From assembly GCA_004556395.1 (NCBI GenBank), contig SFHK01000002.1, positions 18,495 to 82,494 on the forward strand: a DNA stretch of 64,000 nucleotides. Reading direction: 5' to 3'. This document shows, in pieces, positions 56,746 to 64,000 of the stretch. Position 1 is the first letter of the stretch. Every line of letters starts with the position of its first letter. The notes below the pieces were generated by a model. That model did not search any database. It had not been told where the DNA came from and worked only from the letters and a program-made list of their open reading frames with translations. Both the position numbers and the translations under genes were made by a program. The stretch is from Clostridiales bacterium. GTDB taxonomy: Bacteria > Bacillota > Clostridia > Christensenellales > Aristaeellaceae.

Positions 56746-57045
56746 ATGACGACGAAACAACGCGCGGCGCTCCGTTCGATGGGCGCGGTAATGGAGCCGG
56801 TTCTGCATATCGGCAAGGAAGGTATCACGCCGACCGTCATCAAGCAATGCTGGGACGCGCTGGAGGCGCGCGAGCTGATCAAGGTGCAGGTGCAGCGCAA
56901 CGCGCCCTACGGCCAGACCCGCGAGGCGTGCGACGAGCTGTGCGAAAAGGTACACGCCGAGCCGGTGCAGGTGATCGGCAACCGCTTTGTGATCTATCGG
57001 GAAGCGCGAGAGGATTCGCGCATTCATCTGGACGAGCTGGGCTGA
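56746..57045 (+). CDS. yhbY: YhbY-family RNA-binding protein
   Basis: The 99-residue CRM-domain protein has GAVMEPVLHIGKEGITPTVI, the family GxxG-like loop, and ELIKVQVQRNAPYGQT. It binds pre-50S ribosomal particles. It lies 18 bases after obgE, a common arrangement with ribosome-assembly genes. Its stop is directly abutted by the stop of the convergent next gene, with the palindrome GCTGATCAGATCAGC at the junction. Confidence 0.93.
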   Translation: MTTKQRAALRSMGAVMEPVLHIGKEGITPTVIKQCWDALEARELIKVQVQRNAPYGQTREACDELCEKVHAEPVQVIGNRFVIYREAREDSRIHLDELG

Positions 57046-57825
57046 TCAGATCAGCTTTTCCGGTTCTTCGCTTGCGGGCAGGCAGATCAGCGCGATAAAC
57101 AGCAGCGCAAGCCCGAACAGAAGGTAGAACCACGCGCCGGTGAAAAGGTAATATAAAATTAGAAACGTCGATTCGAGCGCGTACCGCCATGCGCGGCGAC
57201 GCGAGAGAAGACTTCGAAGCGCCTGAAACGGCCGCGCCGCGCGCGTGTGCCGCTCGGGCGCTTCGATGCTTCCATAGCGGCGCGCCAGCCGCTTGAGCTG
57301 AGCGCGGTCGAGAAGCACCGTCTCCGGCGCGTGCAGCTTCAGCGTCTGCACGCGAATGTCCGCGTCCGCCTTTCCGGGCACGGCGATGACCATCGTGCGC
57401 ACGTTTGACTTCGCACCGAACTTGCGCCAAAGGGCGAGAAGATCGTCCGGACTGGCGCGCAGCTTCTGAAGAACGCAGAGCAGGGAAGGTTCTCCCATGT
57501 GCGTGAAGCGCAGACAGCCGCCCTCAAAGGAAGGATCGGCGAGCGGATAGCGCTTTTCAAGAAGCGTGAACACGGCTTCGTGCGCGCGCGCGGCGTCCTC
57601 ATATATGGTCTTTTTCAGAAAGGCGTCGGTGGAGCGGCGGCGAACGCGGCCGGACAGGCGCGGCCTGCGCGCCATCAGCCGTTCCGCAAGCACCGTGCCG
57701 CTGATTCCCGCGGCGAGCGCGATCAGCGCGGCGGGCTGCGTGGCCACGCCGGAGAAGGTCAGAACGAGCAGCACGCACAGAAACAGCGCCGAGCCGATGA
57801 ACAGCAAATCCAGTGTTTTGCCCAT
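57046..57825 (-). CDS. Membrane protein, unknown function
   Basis: The protein of about 259 residues has two N-terminal helices (LDLLFIGSALFLCVLLVLTF and AALIALAAGISGTVLAERLM). A soluble middle of about 130 residues follows (MVIAVPGKADADIRVQTLKL), then two C-terminal helices (STFLILYYLFTGAWFYLLFG and ALLFIALICL). The ATG at 57825 has AGGTGAATTTC before it; a GTG three codons earlier has no ribosome binding site. I recognise no family. The soluble part may fold like a restriction-endonuclease domain, but this is weak. Confidence 0.6.
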   Translation of the reverse strand: MGKTLDLLFIGSALFLCVLLVLTFSGVATQPAALIALAAGISGTVLAERLMARRPRLSGRVRRRSTDAFLKKTIYEDAARAHEAVFTLLEKRYPLADPSFEGGCLRFTHMGEPSLLCVLQKLRASPDDLLALWRKFGAKSNVRTMVIAVPGKADADIRVQTLKLHAPETVLLDRAQLKRLARRYGSIEAPERHTRAARPFQALRSLLSRRRAWRYALESTFLILYYLFTGAWFYLLFGLALLFIALICLPASEEPEKLI

Positions 57826-57887
57826 GAAATTCACCTGATTTTCATAATTTCCCTCAGTATCACCCGGAAAAAATCCGTTTATTCAGT

Positions 57888-57916
57888 TTGCGCTTTTTCT
57901 TTGTTTCGTGTATAAT
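57888..57916 (+). promoter_or_regulatory. Promoter for yqeK-rsfS
   Basis: TTGCGC (57888-57893) and TATAAT (57911-57916) have a 17-base spacer. Confidence 0.75.
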
Positions 57917-57939
57917 AGAAGAGGGGAAGTGAAGCTGTC

Positions 57940-58860
57940 TTGACGGAAGAAGAGATGAAGCGCCGTTTGAAGGAAACGCTGAGCGAGTCCCGCTGGCGGC
58001 ATACCGAGGGCGTCGTCCGCGCGGCGGAACGCATGGCGGAAAAATTCGGCGTGAATGTGGAAAAGGCGCATGCCGCGGCGCTTTTGCACGACTGCGCGAA
58101 GTGCATGCCGCTGGAGGATATGCTTGCGGCGGCGGACGCGGCGGGCGTGCAGGCGGATGCGCTTGAAAGAAGCTGCGGCGCGCTGATGCACGCGGCGGCG
58201 GGCGCGGCGCTGGCGCGCACGGTGTACGGCGTGACCGACCCGGAAATCCTGGGCGCGATTCGCTTTCACACCGTCGGGCGCGCGAATATGACCGCGCTTG
58301 AAAAGGTGATCTTTGTCAGCGACTTCGTTGAGGAGGGGCGCAGGCCGTTTCCCGGGCTCGACGAGGCGCGCAGACTGTCGATGGAAAATCTGGACGCGGC
58401 CGTTTCAATGTGCGCGCGGCTGAGCGTGGAATACGTGCGCGCGCGCGGCGAGACGCTGCATCCGGCAACCCTACAATTGATCGATAAAGTGGAGGTTTCT
58501 ATGAATCAGACGCAGGATCTGGCACTGAAAATCGCAAAAATTCTCGACAACAAGAAGGCCGAGAACATCACCATTCTCAAGGTGGATCATCTGACCTCGA
58601 TCACCGATTATTTCGTGATCGCTACCGGACGCAGCGCGCAGGCCGTACACGCGCTGTATGAGGAGGTCACCGACAAGCTGGCGGAAGAGGGACTTACGCC
58701 CCGCCGCAACGACGGCGTGCGCGAATCCCGCTGGATCGTGCTCGACTATCTGGGCGTAATCGTGCACATCTTCCATCCGGAAGAGCGGCAGTATTACAAC
58801 ATCGAGCGTCTGTGGATGGACGGAACCAATCAGGTGCCGTTCGTGCAGATGGAAGACTGA
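57940..58860 (+). CDS. YqeK (HD) - RsfS fusion protein
   Basis: A TTG at 57940 opens a 306-residue frame. Residues about 1-187 are YqeK, a diadenosine-tetraphosphate hydrolase of the HD family: SRWRHTEGVVRAAERMAEKF, AALLHDCAKCM and AIRFHTVGRANMTALEKVIF. Residues 188-306 are RsfS, the ribosomal silencing factor: ALKIAKILDNKKAENITILK, DHLTSITDYFVIATGRSAQA and WIVLDYLGVIVHIFHPEERQ. In most Firmicutes the two genes are separate but adjacent. Here no stop separates them, yet GTGGAGGTTTCT precedes the Met codon at 58501. RsfS may be made both alone and as a fusion. RsfS binds the large ribosomal subunit. Confidence 0.88.
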   Translation: MTEEEMKRRLKETLSESRWRHTEGVVRAAERMAEKFGVNVEKAHAAALLHDCAKCMPLEDMLAAADAAGVQADALERSCGALMHAAAGAALARTVYGVTDPEILGAIRFHTVGRANMTALEKVIFVSDFVEEGRRPFPGLDEARRLSMENLDAAVSMCARLSVEYVRARGETLHPATLQLIDKVEVSMNQTQDLALKIAKILDNKKAENITILKVDHLTSITDYFVIATGRSAQAVHALYEEVTDKLAEEGLTPRRNDGVRESRWIVLDYLGVIVHIFHPEERQYYNIERLWMDGTNQVPFVQMED

Positions 58861-58872
58861 CGGGGAAGCGGC

Positions 58873-59670
58873 ATGAAGATATTTATATCGTCCGACATGG
58901 AGGGAACCTGCGGCATCGTCGACTGGCAGGAGACGGACAAGGGCAAGGACTTATACGAGCGCTTCGCGGCGCAGATGTCGCGCGAGGTGGCGGCGGCCTG
59001 CGAGGGCGCGAACGCCGCCGGAGCGGACGACATTCTGGTGAAGGACGCGCACGATTCCGCGCGGAACATAGACGCGTCGGTGCTGCCGCTGAACGCGCGC
59101 ATTTTCCGCGGCTGGGGACGGCACCCGTATTCGATGATGGCGGGGCTGGACGAGAGCTTTGACGGCGTGGTGTTTACCGGCTATCATTCGGCGGCGGAAA
59201 TGGACACGAATCCGCTTTCGCACACGATGAATCTGGGCAACAACTACGTGAAGATCAACGGCGAGCTGTGTCCGGAGCTGATGCTCAACAGCCTGACGGC
59301 CGCGTATCTGGGCGTTCCCATCTACGCGCTCACGGGCGATAAGGGACTGTGCGACTGGATGAAGGCGCGCTGTCCCGGCACGACGGTGATTCCGGTGTCG
59401 GAGGGCGTGGGCGCGGGCAGCGTTTCCATCCATCCGGCGCTGGCGGTTTCGCACATCCGCGAGGGCGTGGAGAAAGCGTTTTCCGCGAAGCGGGAGGAAT
59501 GCATGTTCCCGCTGCCCGAGCGCTTTGTGGTGGAAATCAGCTTCAAGGAGCATTTCAAGGCCGCGGGCGCGAAGTGGTATCCGGGCTGCGAGCAGACCGG
59601 TGCGCGCACGGTGCGCTTCGAGGCGGACGACTATATGGACGTGCTGCGGTTTATCTACTGGGTTCTGTGA
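58873..59670 (+). CDS. M55 family D-aminopeptidase (DppA-like)
   Basis: The 265-residue protein begins MKIFISSDMEGTCGIVDWQE, the DppA N-terminal metal site (SxDxE), and continues LVKDAHDSARNIDASVLP, GYHSAAEMDTNPLSHT and GAGSVSIHP. M55 enzymes cleave N-terminal D-amino acids and are zinc-dependent decamers. The ATG has GGGGAAGCGGC upstream. It follows the yqeK-rsfS fusion by 12 bases and precedes the histidine kinase. A role in D-amino-acid or peptidoglycan peptide recycling is likely. Confidence 0.92.
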   Translation: MKIFISSDMEGTCGIVDWQETDKGKDLYERFAAQMSREVAAACEGANAAGADDILVKDAHDSARNIDASVLPLNARIFRGWGRHPYSMMAGLDESFDGVVFTGYHSAAEMDTNPLSHTMNLGNNYVKINGELCPELMLNSLTAAYLGVPIYALTGDKGLCDWMKARCPGTTVIPVSEGVGAGSVSIHPALAVSHIREGVEKAFSAKREECMFPLPERFVVEISFKEHFKAAGAKWYPGCEQTGARTVRFEADDYMDVLRFIYWVL

Positions 59671-59687
59671 GGATTGAGTAAGGGCAC

Positions 59688-60566
59688 ATGATGAAGGCGA
59701 AGCGTTCGAACGTGAACATGGAAAAGCTGACGGTGATGACGATCGCCTTTAACGGCGTTCAGATTCTCTCGTCGCTGGTGATCGCGCTGATCTGCCTGCT
59801 GGACGCGGAGGTGCTCGGCAGGCCGTATCTGCGCGTCGGGCTGGTGATTCTGACCGCGCTGGTCAGCTGGGGCGCGTTCATGGACGTTCGCGAGGCCTAC
59901 ATGGCTCGGCGCCTGAGCGAGGAAACCGACATGCTGGAGGAATCGCACAGAAATCTGGAAGAGCTGAACGGCGAAATGCGCAAGCAGCGGCACGATTTCA
60001 TGAATCACCTGCAGGTGGTCTATTCGCTGGTGGAGCTGGGCGATACCCGCGAGACGTGCGAGTACATTGAGCGCGTATACGGCGACCTGAAGCGCGTGGG
60101 ACGCAATCTGAAAACGTCTATGCCGGCGGTGAACGCGCTGATTGCCGCGAAGGAAATCGACGCGGGCGAGCAGGGCGTGCTGATGAAAACGGATGTTCGC
60201 AGCGCACTGGAGAATTTCCCGCTGGAAGGCTGGGAAATGTGCCGCGTGCTGGGCAACCTGATCGACAACGCCTTTGACGCGCTCAAGGGCAGGAAGGCCG
60301 CGTGCGTGTCGGTGGAAATCGGCGAGACGCGGGAGGTCTTCCACATCGCCGTGGAAAACAACGGCCCGCCGATTCCGCCGGAGCTGAAGGAAAAAATCTT
60401 TGAAGAGCGCTTCTCTACCAAGGGCGAGGAGCGCGGTATGGGGCTTGCGATCGTTCGGGAGATCGTCGAAAGCGTCGGCGGCACGATCGCCGTTCATTCC
60501 GATGAGCGAAAGACGCGGTTTGAAATCGACATTCCCGGGCAGGGCAGGCAGGAGGAAACAATATGA
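59688..60566 (+). CDS. Spo0B-type sensor histidine kinase
   Basis: The 292-residue protein has two N-terminal membrane helices (FNGVQILSSLVIALICLLDA, VGLVILTALVSWGAFMD). The Spo0B-type phospho-acceptor region is MRKQRHDFMNHLQVVYSLVE, with the phospho-His in RHDFMNH. A GHKL ATPase domain follows (NLIDNAFDALKGRKAACVSV with the N box, and ERGMGLAIVREIVESVGGTI). The start is one of two consecutive ATGs at 59688 and 59691. No response regulator gene is adjacent, so it is an orphan. Its stop overlaps the next start as ATGA. Confidence 0.88.
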   Translation: MMKAKRSNVNMEKLTVMTIAFNGVQILSSLVIALICLLDAEVLGRPYLRVGLVILTALVSWGAFMDVREAYMARRLSEETDMLEESHRNLEELNGEMRKQRHDFMNHLQVVYSLVELGDTRETCEYIERVYGDLKRVGRNLKTSMPAVNALIAAKEIDAGEQGVLMKTDVRSALENFPLEGWEMCRVLGNLIDNAFDALKGRKAACVSVEIGETREVFHIAVENNGPPIPPELKEKIFEERFSTKGEERGMGLAIVREIVESVGGTIAVHSDERKTRFEIDIPGQGRQEETI

Positions 60567-61303
60567 AACACAATCGATTTGGACGGCTGATCATTCTGGC
60601 GTGCGCGCTGCTTTTCGTGTGCGCGAGCGCGGCTTACGCCCACACGGAGCCGAAAATTGTCGGCGCTGCAACCTACCGGATCATCGATCCCGACGCGGTC
60701 GTTCTGCCGGAGCCGTTTACCGTGGAAGAGGCTGAGAAGACGCTGAATATTGGCGCAAATACAAAGGTAGAAGACTTTACGGGCGTCTTGGATGCAGAAA
60801 CGTACACTTATGATAAGAAGGGCTTGCAGAACACGCTGAAGACAAACATGTATTTGCAGGGGAAAAACGGCACGGCGACGCTTCTGATTGCGCGAACGCC
60901 GTTCAGCCTTGACGAAGGAGAGGGCGTTGTATCCGAAATGTATTATCGCGTGCGCGTTCGCGAGGCGACGTTGCAGGAAATCAGCTGGAACGTTTCCGGT
61001 TTGAAACTTCAGCCGCCGCGCGGGATTGACGTGGGCGCGTCGTTTTCGGCGCTGATGGAGGCGTACAAGCTCGGCACACCGGACGACGACGGGCGCTTCT
61101 ACGACAATCAGCTGTTGTACGGAGAAGAGGCGGCCGCCGGGAAGGCGCTGAGCAAGGGCGTGATTCGCGTGGACGACGATGGAAACGTCTGCATTGAACT
61201 GACGGCCTGCACAAACCCGGAGGGCACGGCGGGCTATCGACTGACATATGTGCTGTCGCAGGAAAAGGTGCAGCGGATTGCTCTGGAACGCGTGGAAGCG
61301 TAA
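60563..61303 (+). CDS. Secreted protein, unknown function
   Basis: The 246-residue protein has a signal peptide (FGRLIILACALLFVCASAAY, cleavage after AYA). A mature part of about 215 residues follows, with several beta-type stretches (NMYLQGKNGTATLLIARTPF, VVSEMYYRVRVREATLQEI, GYRLTYVLSQEKVQRIALER). I recognise no family. The ATG overlaps the histidine-kinase stop, so the two are made together. An extracellular sensor or ligand role for that kinase is possible but untested. Confidence 0.7.
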   Translation: MKHNRFGRLIILACALLFVCASAAYAHTEPKIVGAATYRIIDPDAVVLPEPFTVEEAEKTLNIGANTKVEDFTGVLDAETYTYDKKGLQNTLKTNMYLQGKNGTATLLIARTPFSLDEGEGVVSEMYYRVRVREATLQEISWNVSGLKLQPPRGIDVGASFSALMEAYKLGTPDDDGRFYDNQLLYGEEAAAGKALSKGVIRVDDDGNVCIELTACTNPEGTAGYRLTYVLSQEKVQRIALERVEA

Positions 61304-61311
61304 AAAAATAC

Positions 61312-61340
61312 TTGCCTGAAGGCAAAAAATCGTGTATAAT
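61312..61340 (+). promoter_or_regulatory. darA promoter
   Basis: TTGCCT (61312-61317) and TATAAT (61335-61340) have a 17-base spacer. Confidence 0.75.
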
Positions 61341-61372
61341 AGAAATGGAAAGAAAACGCAGGAGGGATGTTT

Positions 61373-61702
61373 ATGAAGCTTATCATCGCCATCGTACAGG
61401 ATGAAGACGCGACCAAGCTTGTCAGCTCGCTGATGAACGAAGGCTACGGCGTTACGAAACTGGCTACGACCGGTGGTTTCCTGCGCGCGGGCAATACGAC
61501 GCTGATGATCGGCGTTGAGGACAAAAAGCTGGACGGAGCCATGGCGGTCGTTGAAAAGGTCTGCCATAGCCGCAAGCAGATCGCGACGGCTCCCACGCCG
61601 ATGTCGGGCGTGACCGGCGCATATGTGCCTTACCCGATCGAGGTTATGGTCGGCGGCGCGACGGTGTTTGTGCTGAACGTCGATCAGTTTAAGAAGTTCT
61701 GA
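61373..61702 (+). CDS. darA: Cyclic di-AMP receptor DarA (PstA/YaaQ)
   Basis: The 109-residue PII-like protein starts at the ATG at 61373, since GGAGGG lies six bases before it; an ATG two codons upstream overlaps the ribosome binding site. Motifs are KLIIAIVQDEDATKLVSSLM, VTKLATTGGFLRAGNTTLMI and EDKKLDGAMAVVEKVCHSRK, ending VLNVDQFKKF. It binds cyclic di-AMP, a signal controlling osmotic and wall homeostasis. The downstream target is unknown. Its stop overlaps the holB start as TGATG. The order darA-holB-ricT is as in Bacillus. Confidence 0.95.
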   Translation: MKLIIAIVQDEDATKLVSSLMNEGYGVTKLATTGGFLRAGNTTLMIGVEDKKLDGAMAVVEKVCHSRKQIATAPTPMSGVTGAYVPYPIEVMVGGATVFVLNVDQFKKF

Positions 61703-62664
61703 TGCCGGAACCCAGCTCGTTCTCCGAATTCCGTGCGCGGAGGTTTCTGACAGAACAAATCATGCGTCCGGTGAACACCGGGCGCATTGTCCATGCGCAG
61801 CTGTTCGCGGGGCCGGACGGAACCGGCAAGCGAACGGCGGCGCTTTTGGCGGCGCGCGCGATGAACTGCGAAGGGGAGGGCGAAAAGCCCTGCAACCGGT
61901 GTCCGTCCTGCCTTCAGTTTTTAAGCGGAAATTCGCCGCGCCTTCTGCTGATTCAGCCGGAGGACGGGTCGATTAAGGTTGACGTGATTCGCAGGATGAT
62001 CGAGCGCGTGTCGCTGTGCCCGGACGCGGGGCACCTGTGCGTGATTATCGATCAGGCTGACCGGATGAACGAAAGCGCGCAGAACGCGCTTCTGAAAACA
62101 TTGGAGGAAGCGCCGGACTACGCGGTGTTTTACCTGCTTACCGCGAAGCCGTCTTCGCTGCTTACCACGATTCGCTCCCGCTGCGCGATGTTCCGCTTTG
62201 CGCCGTTGGACGACGAAACGGTCGTCGACGCGCTGGTGCAGAGGGGCATTCCGCAGACGCAGGCAAAGGAAACGGCGCGCGAGGCAGCCGGTTCCATCGG
62301 GCGGGCGACGAGCATTCTGGAGGACGATTCGTTTCGGCCGATGTATGAAAGCGCCGTGCGCGCGCTTTTGTCCGTGCGAGAAAACGCGGACGTATACGCG
62401 GCCTTCCAGATGATCGCTGGCTACAAGGACTCCGCGCGGCGGATTCTGGAAATCTATGAAACGCTGGCGTCCCGGCTGATGCGCGCGGAGCACGCGGCGG
62501 CGGAGCCGGACGAGGACGCGGTGCGCGCCCTGCTTCAGCGGGGCGTGCGCGGCGACCGACTGCTTTCGTGCGCGGTGGAGGCGCTAAAAAAGCTTACAAG
62601 CAATGTTTCCTATCAGTCAACGATGGAAATGCTGTTTTTTGATCTGGTAAATCGGGAGGACTAA
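61702..62664 (+). CDS. holB: DNA polymerase III delta' subunit
   Basis: The 320-residue protein is a clamp-loader AAA+ subunit: RIVHAQLFAGPDGTGKRTAA (modified Walker A), the zinc site CNRCPSCLQF, CVIIDQADRMNESAQNALLK and TLEEAPDYAVFYLLTAKPSS, with SRC at the sensor 1 end. It is part of the gamma complex that loads the beta clamp. The Bacillus-type neighbourhood (darA upstream, ricT downstream) supports the name. Length is typical. Confidence 0.95.
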   Translation: MPEPSSFSEFRARRFLTEQIMRPVNTGRIVHAQLFAGPDGTGKRTAALLAARAMNCEGEGEKPCNRCPSCLQFLSGNSPRLLLIQPEDGSIKVDVIRRMIERVSLCPDAGHLCVIIDQADRMNESAQNALLKTLEEAPDYAVFYLLTAKPSSLLTTIRSRCAMFRFAPLDDETVVDALVQRGIPQTQAKETAREAAGSIGRATSILEDDSFRPMYESAVRALLSVRENADVYAAFQMIAGYKDSARRILEIYETLASRLMRAEHAAAEPDEDAVRALLQRGVRGDRLLSCAVEALKKLTSNVSYQSTMEMLFFDLVNRED

Positions 62665-62670
62665 GAGCCC

Positions 62671-63855
62671 ATGGCAACGGTAATCGGCATCCGCTTCAAA
62701 AAGGCGGGTAAGGTATATTATTTCAGTCCCGGCGAGGTGTGGCCGCGCCCGGGCGAGAATGTAATTGTGGAGACCACGCGCGGCGTCGAGCTGGGCGAGG
62801 TCGTAACCGGCGCGCGCGAGGTGCCCGACGAGGCCATCGTGATGCCGCTGAAGAGTGTCATTCGCAAGGCGACGCAGGCCGATCTGGACACGGCGGAGCG
62901 CAACGAGCGCCGCGAAGCCGAGGCGTTTGACCTGTGCGTGAAGAAGATAGCGCAGCACAAGCTGGAAATGAAGCTTGTGAGCGTCGAGTATACGTTTGAC
63001 GATTCCAAAATCATCTTTTATTTCACCGCGAACGGCCGCGTGGACTTCCGCGATCTGGTCAAGGATCTGGCGAGCGTGTTCCACATGCGCATTGAGCTTC
63101 GCCAGATTGGCGTGCGCGACGAGGCGAAGATGCTGGGCGGGCTCGGCGCGTGCGGCCGTCCCATCTGCTGCGGCGCGTTTCTGGCGGATTTCCAGCCGGT
63201 ATCGATCAAGATGGCGAAGGAGCAGAACCTGTCCCTGAACCCGACGAAAATTTCGGGTCAGTGCGGCCGCCTGATGTGCTGCCTGAAGTACGAGCAGGAT
63301 TATTATGAAGAAACGCTGAAAAAGCTGCCGCGCGTGGGCAAGGAAATCATGACGCCCGATGGCGTGGGCTACGTGACGGAGATCAACGTGCTGAAGGAGA
63401 AGGTCAAGGTGCGCGTGCGCACGGATGACAGCTTCGAGGTGCGCGAGTACGGCGTGGAGGATGTGCGCAAGCTCGCGCCCGGCGAGCGTCCGACGGAAAA
63501 TGAGCTCCCGCCGAAGGTCGTGGAGAAGCCGCAGCCGGTCGAGAAGAAGGAAGAGGAAGAAGAGCCCAAGAGGAAGCGCTATCCGCGTCCCAAGGCCGTA
63601 AAGACCATGAATACCTACCAGTACATGGAGCTTCACGCTGTGGGCGACGAGCCGGAACGGGAGGAAAAGCCCGAGGAAGCCGCTTCGGATGACAAGAAGG
63701 ACGGCGGTAAGCCCAAGAACGGCGGAAAGCGCCCGCCGCGCAATGACAATCGCCGCAGCCGCGGCCCGCGCGTCCGGAAGGACAACGCGCCGGAGGAAGC
63801 CGGCGCGGACAAAAAGTCCGCCGCTCCGACGGAAGCGCCGAAAAAAGAAGAATAG
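62671..63855 (+). CDS. ricT: RicT/YaaT PSP1-domain protein with extended basic-acidic tail
   Basis: The 394-residue protein has the PSP1 domain: VIGIRFKKAGKVYYFSPGEV, the cysteine cluster GGLGACGRPICCGAFLADFQ and the following SGQCGRLMCCLKYEQDYY. In Bacillus the RicT/YaaT protein with YlbF and YmcA forms a complex that promotes sporulation and competence and affects RNA turnover. It binds [4Fe-4S] clusters through these cysteines. Residues from about 285 to the end are a Lys/Glu/Pro-rich tail, longer than in Bacillus RicT (about 275 residues). It is probably disordered. The gene ends the darA-holB-ricT unit. Confidence 0.92.
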   Translation: MATVIGIRFKKAGKVYYFSPGEVWPRPGENVIVETTRGVELGEVVTGAREVPDEAIVMPLKSVIRKATQADLDTAERNERREAEAFDLCVKKIAQHKLEMKLVSVEYTFDDSKIIFYFTANGRVDFRDLVKDLASVFHMRIELRQIGVRDEAKMLGGLGACGRPICCGAFLADFQPVSIKMAKEQNLSLNPTKISGQCGRLMCCLKYEQDYYEETLKKLPRVGKEIMTPDGVGYVTEINVLKEKVKVRVRTDDSFEVREYGVEDVRKLAPGERPTENELPPKVVEKPQPVEKKEEEEEPKRKRYPRPKAVKTMNTYQYMELHAVGDEPEREEKPEEAASDDKKDGGKPKNGGKRPPRNDNRRSRGPRVRKDNAPEEAGADKKSAAPTEAPKKEE

Positions 63856-63858
63856 GCT

Positions 63859-63900
63859 GTCTCGTCTCCGCATGAGTGCATCGCGGAGACGAGCTTTTCT
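63859..63900 (+). terminator. Terminator after ricT
   Basis: CTCGTCTCCGC (63861-63871) pairs with GCGGAGACGAG (63883-63893), followed by CTTTTCTATT. Confidence 0.9.
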
Positions 63901-63981
63901 ATTAGATAGTGTCTACATGAGATCAAGCCAAAACAGCCAGCCAAATAGCGATACACCTGATATGAACAGCAGAAAGGAACG

Positions 63982-64000
63982 ATGACGTGTTTTTCGCATA
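63982..64000 (+). CDS. Possible start of the next gene (cut by window end)
   Basis: AAAGGAAC precedes an ATG at 63982 that continues MTCFSH to the edge. The preceding 22-codon frame (63917-63985) ends as ATGA over it. Too little remains to name a product; a TrmN6-like methyltransferase would be usual after ricT, but nothing here proves it. Confidence 0.35.

Noticed and set aside
63903..63916. TTAGATAGTGTCTA as a fourth copy of the GTTAGA palindrome
   Set aside because: The arms are shorter and the centre is five bases rather than four. There is no associated inverted repeat or promoter in the same arrangement.
63917..63985. 22-codon frame before the last partial gene
   Set aside because: It overlaps the next ATG as ATGA but has no ribosome binding site and no recognisable content. 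It is not called as a gene.

Overview
The window is a GC-rich stretch (roughly 60 % G+C by eye) of a Gram-positive, endospore-forming anaerobe, most likely an uncultured-type Clostridia lineage (Christensenellales-like is a guess). The evidence is a complete gerA-gerB-gerC germinant-receptor operon, a Spo0B-type histidine kinase, RicT/YaaT, a PurR with a PurBox, the c-di-AMP receptor DarA, ThiT under a TPP riboswitch, and AGGAGG-type ribosome binding sites with consensus sigma-A promoters. No rRNA, tRNA, prophage or CRISPR array is seen. Two RNA genes are clear: ssrA (tmRNA) and rnpB (RNase P RNA).

Layout. 1-3.6 kb: end of a DUF554 membrane protein, then a tightly coupled set (QueG-like iron-sulfur protein, two sugar-phosphate isomerases/epimerases, a CrtO-like acyltransferase). 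3.6-4.6 kb: smpB-ssrA. 4.6-13.6 kb: an accessory region with visible decay. It holds a frameshifted TetR beside a truncated oleate hydratase, a cupin and a frameshifted DUF4097 gene, a LysR-UvrA-like pair, and a TetR-DUF3795-45aa-flavodoxin operon whose last gene is split by a 162-bp foldback element (MITE) in a TA target. An ATC-hydrolase-like gene with a 56-codon ORF follows. 13.7-17.9 kb: a five-gene minus-strand operon around a heavy-metal P-type ATPase whose partners share a PGR(L/M)RL motif with it; it looks like a ferrosome (fez) locus. 18-25 kb: SNF2-like helicase, rnpB, MFS transporter, murC plus a lipoprotein. 25-35 kb: purR, pth, mfd, a YgiQ-type radical SAM protein with a 14-residue repeat tail, a RACo-like ferredoxin/ASKHA protein, TetR. 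35-43.7 kb: amidase, lipid kinase, gerABC, ACT regulator, thrB, thrC. 43.8-49.2 kb: hom-asd, thiN, riboswitch-thiT, a nucleotidase, an aldolase/epimerase. 49.4-64 kb: MsmX-type ATPase, PucR-type regulator, S41 protease, cysteine desulfurase with DUF3343, nth, obgE, yhbY, a yqeK-rsfS fusion, dppA, histidine kinase, secreted protein, darA-holB-ricT.

The strongest unusual signals are: (1) the ferrosome-like operon; (2) a promoter, inverted repeat and GTTAGA-N4-TCTAAC palindrome arranged the same way in front of that operon and two other operons, suggesting a small regulon with DtxR-like half-sites; (3) the MITE insertion, where in-silico excision restores the host reading frame exactly; and (4) the in-frame YqeK-RsfS fusion that still carries an internal ribosome binding site.
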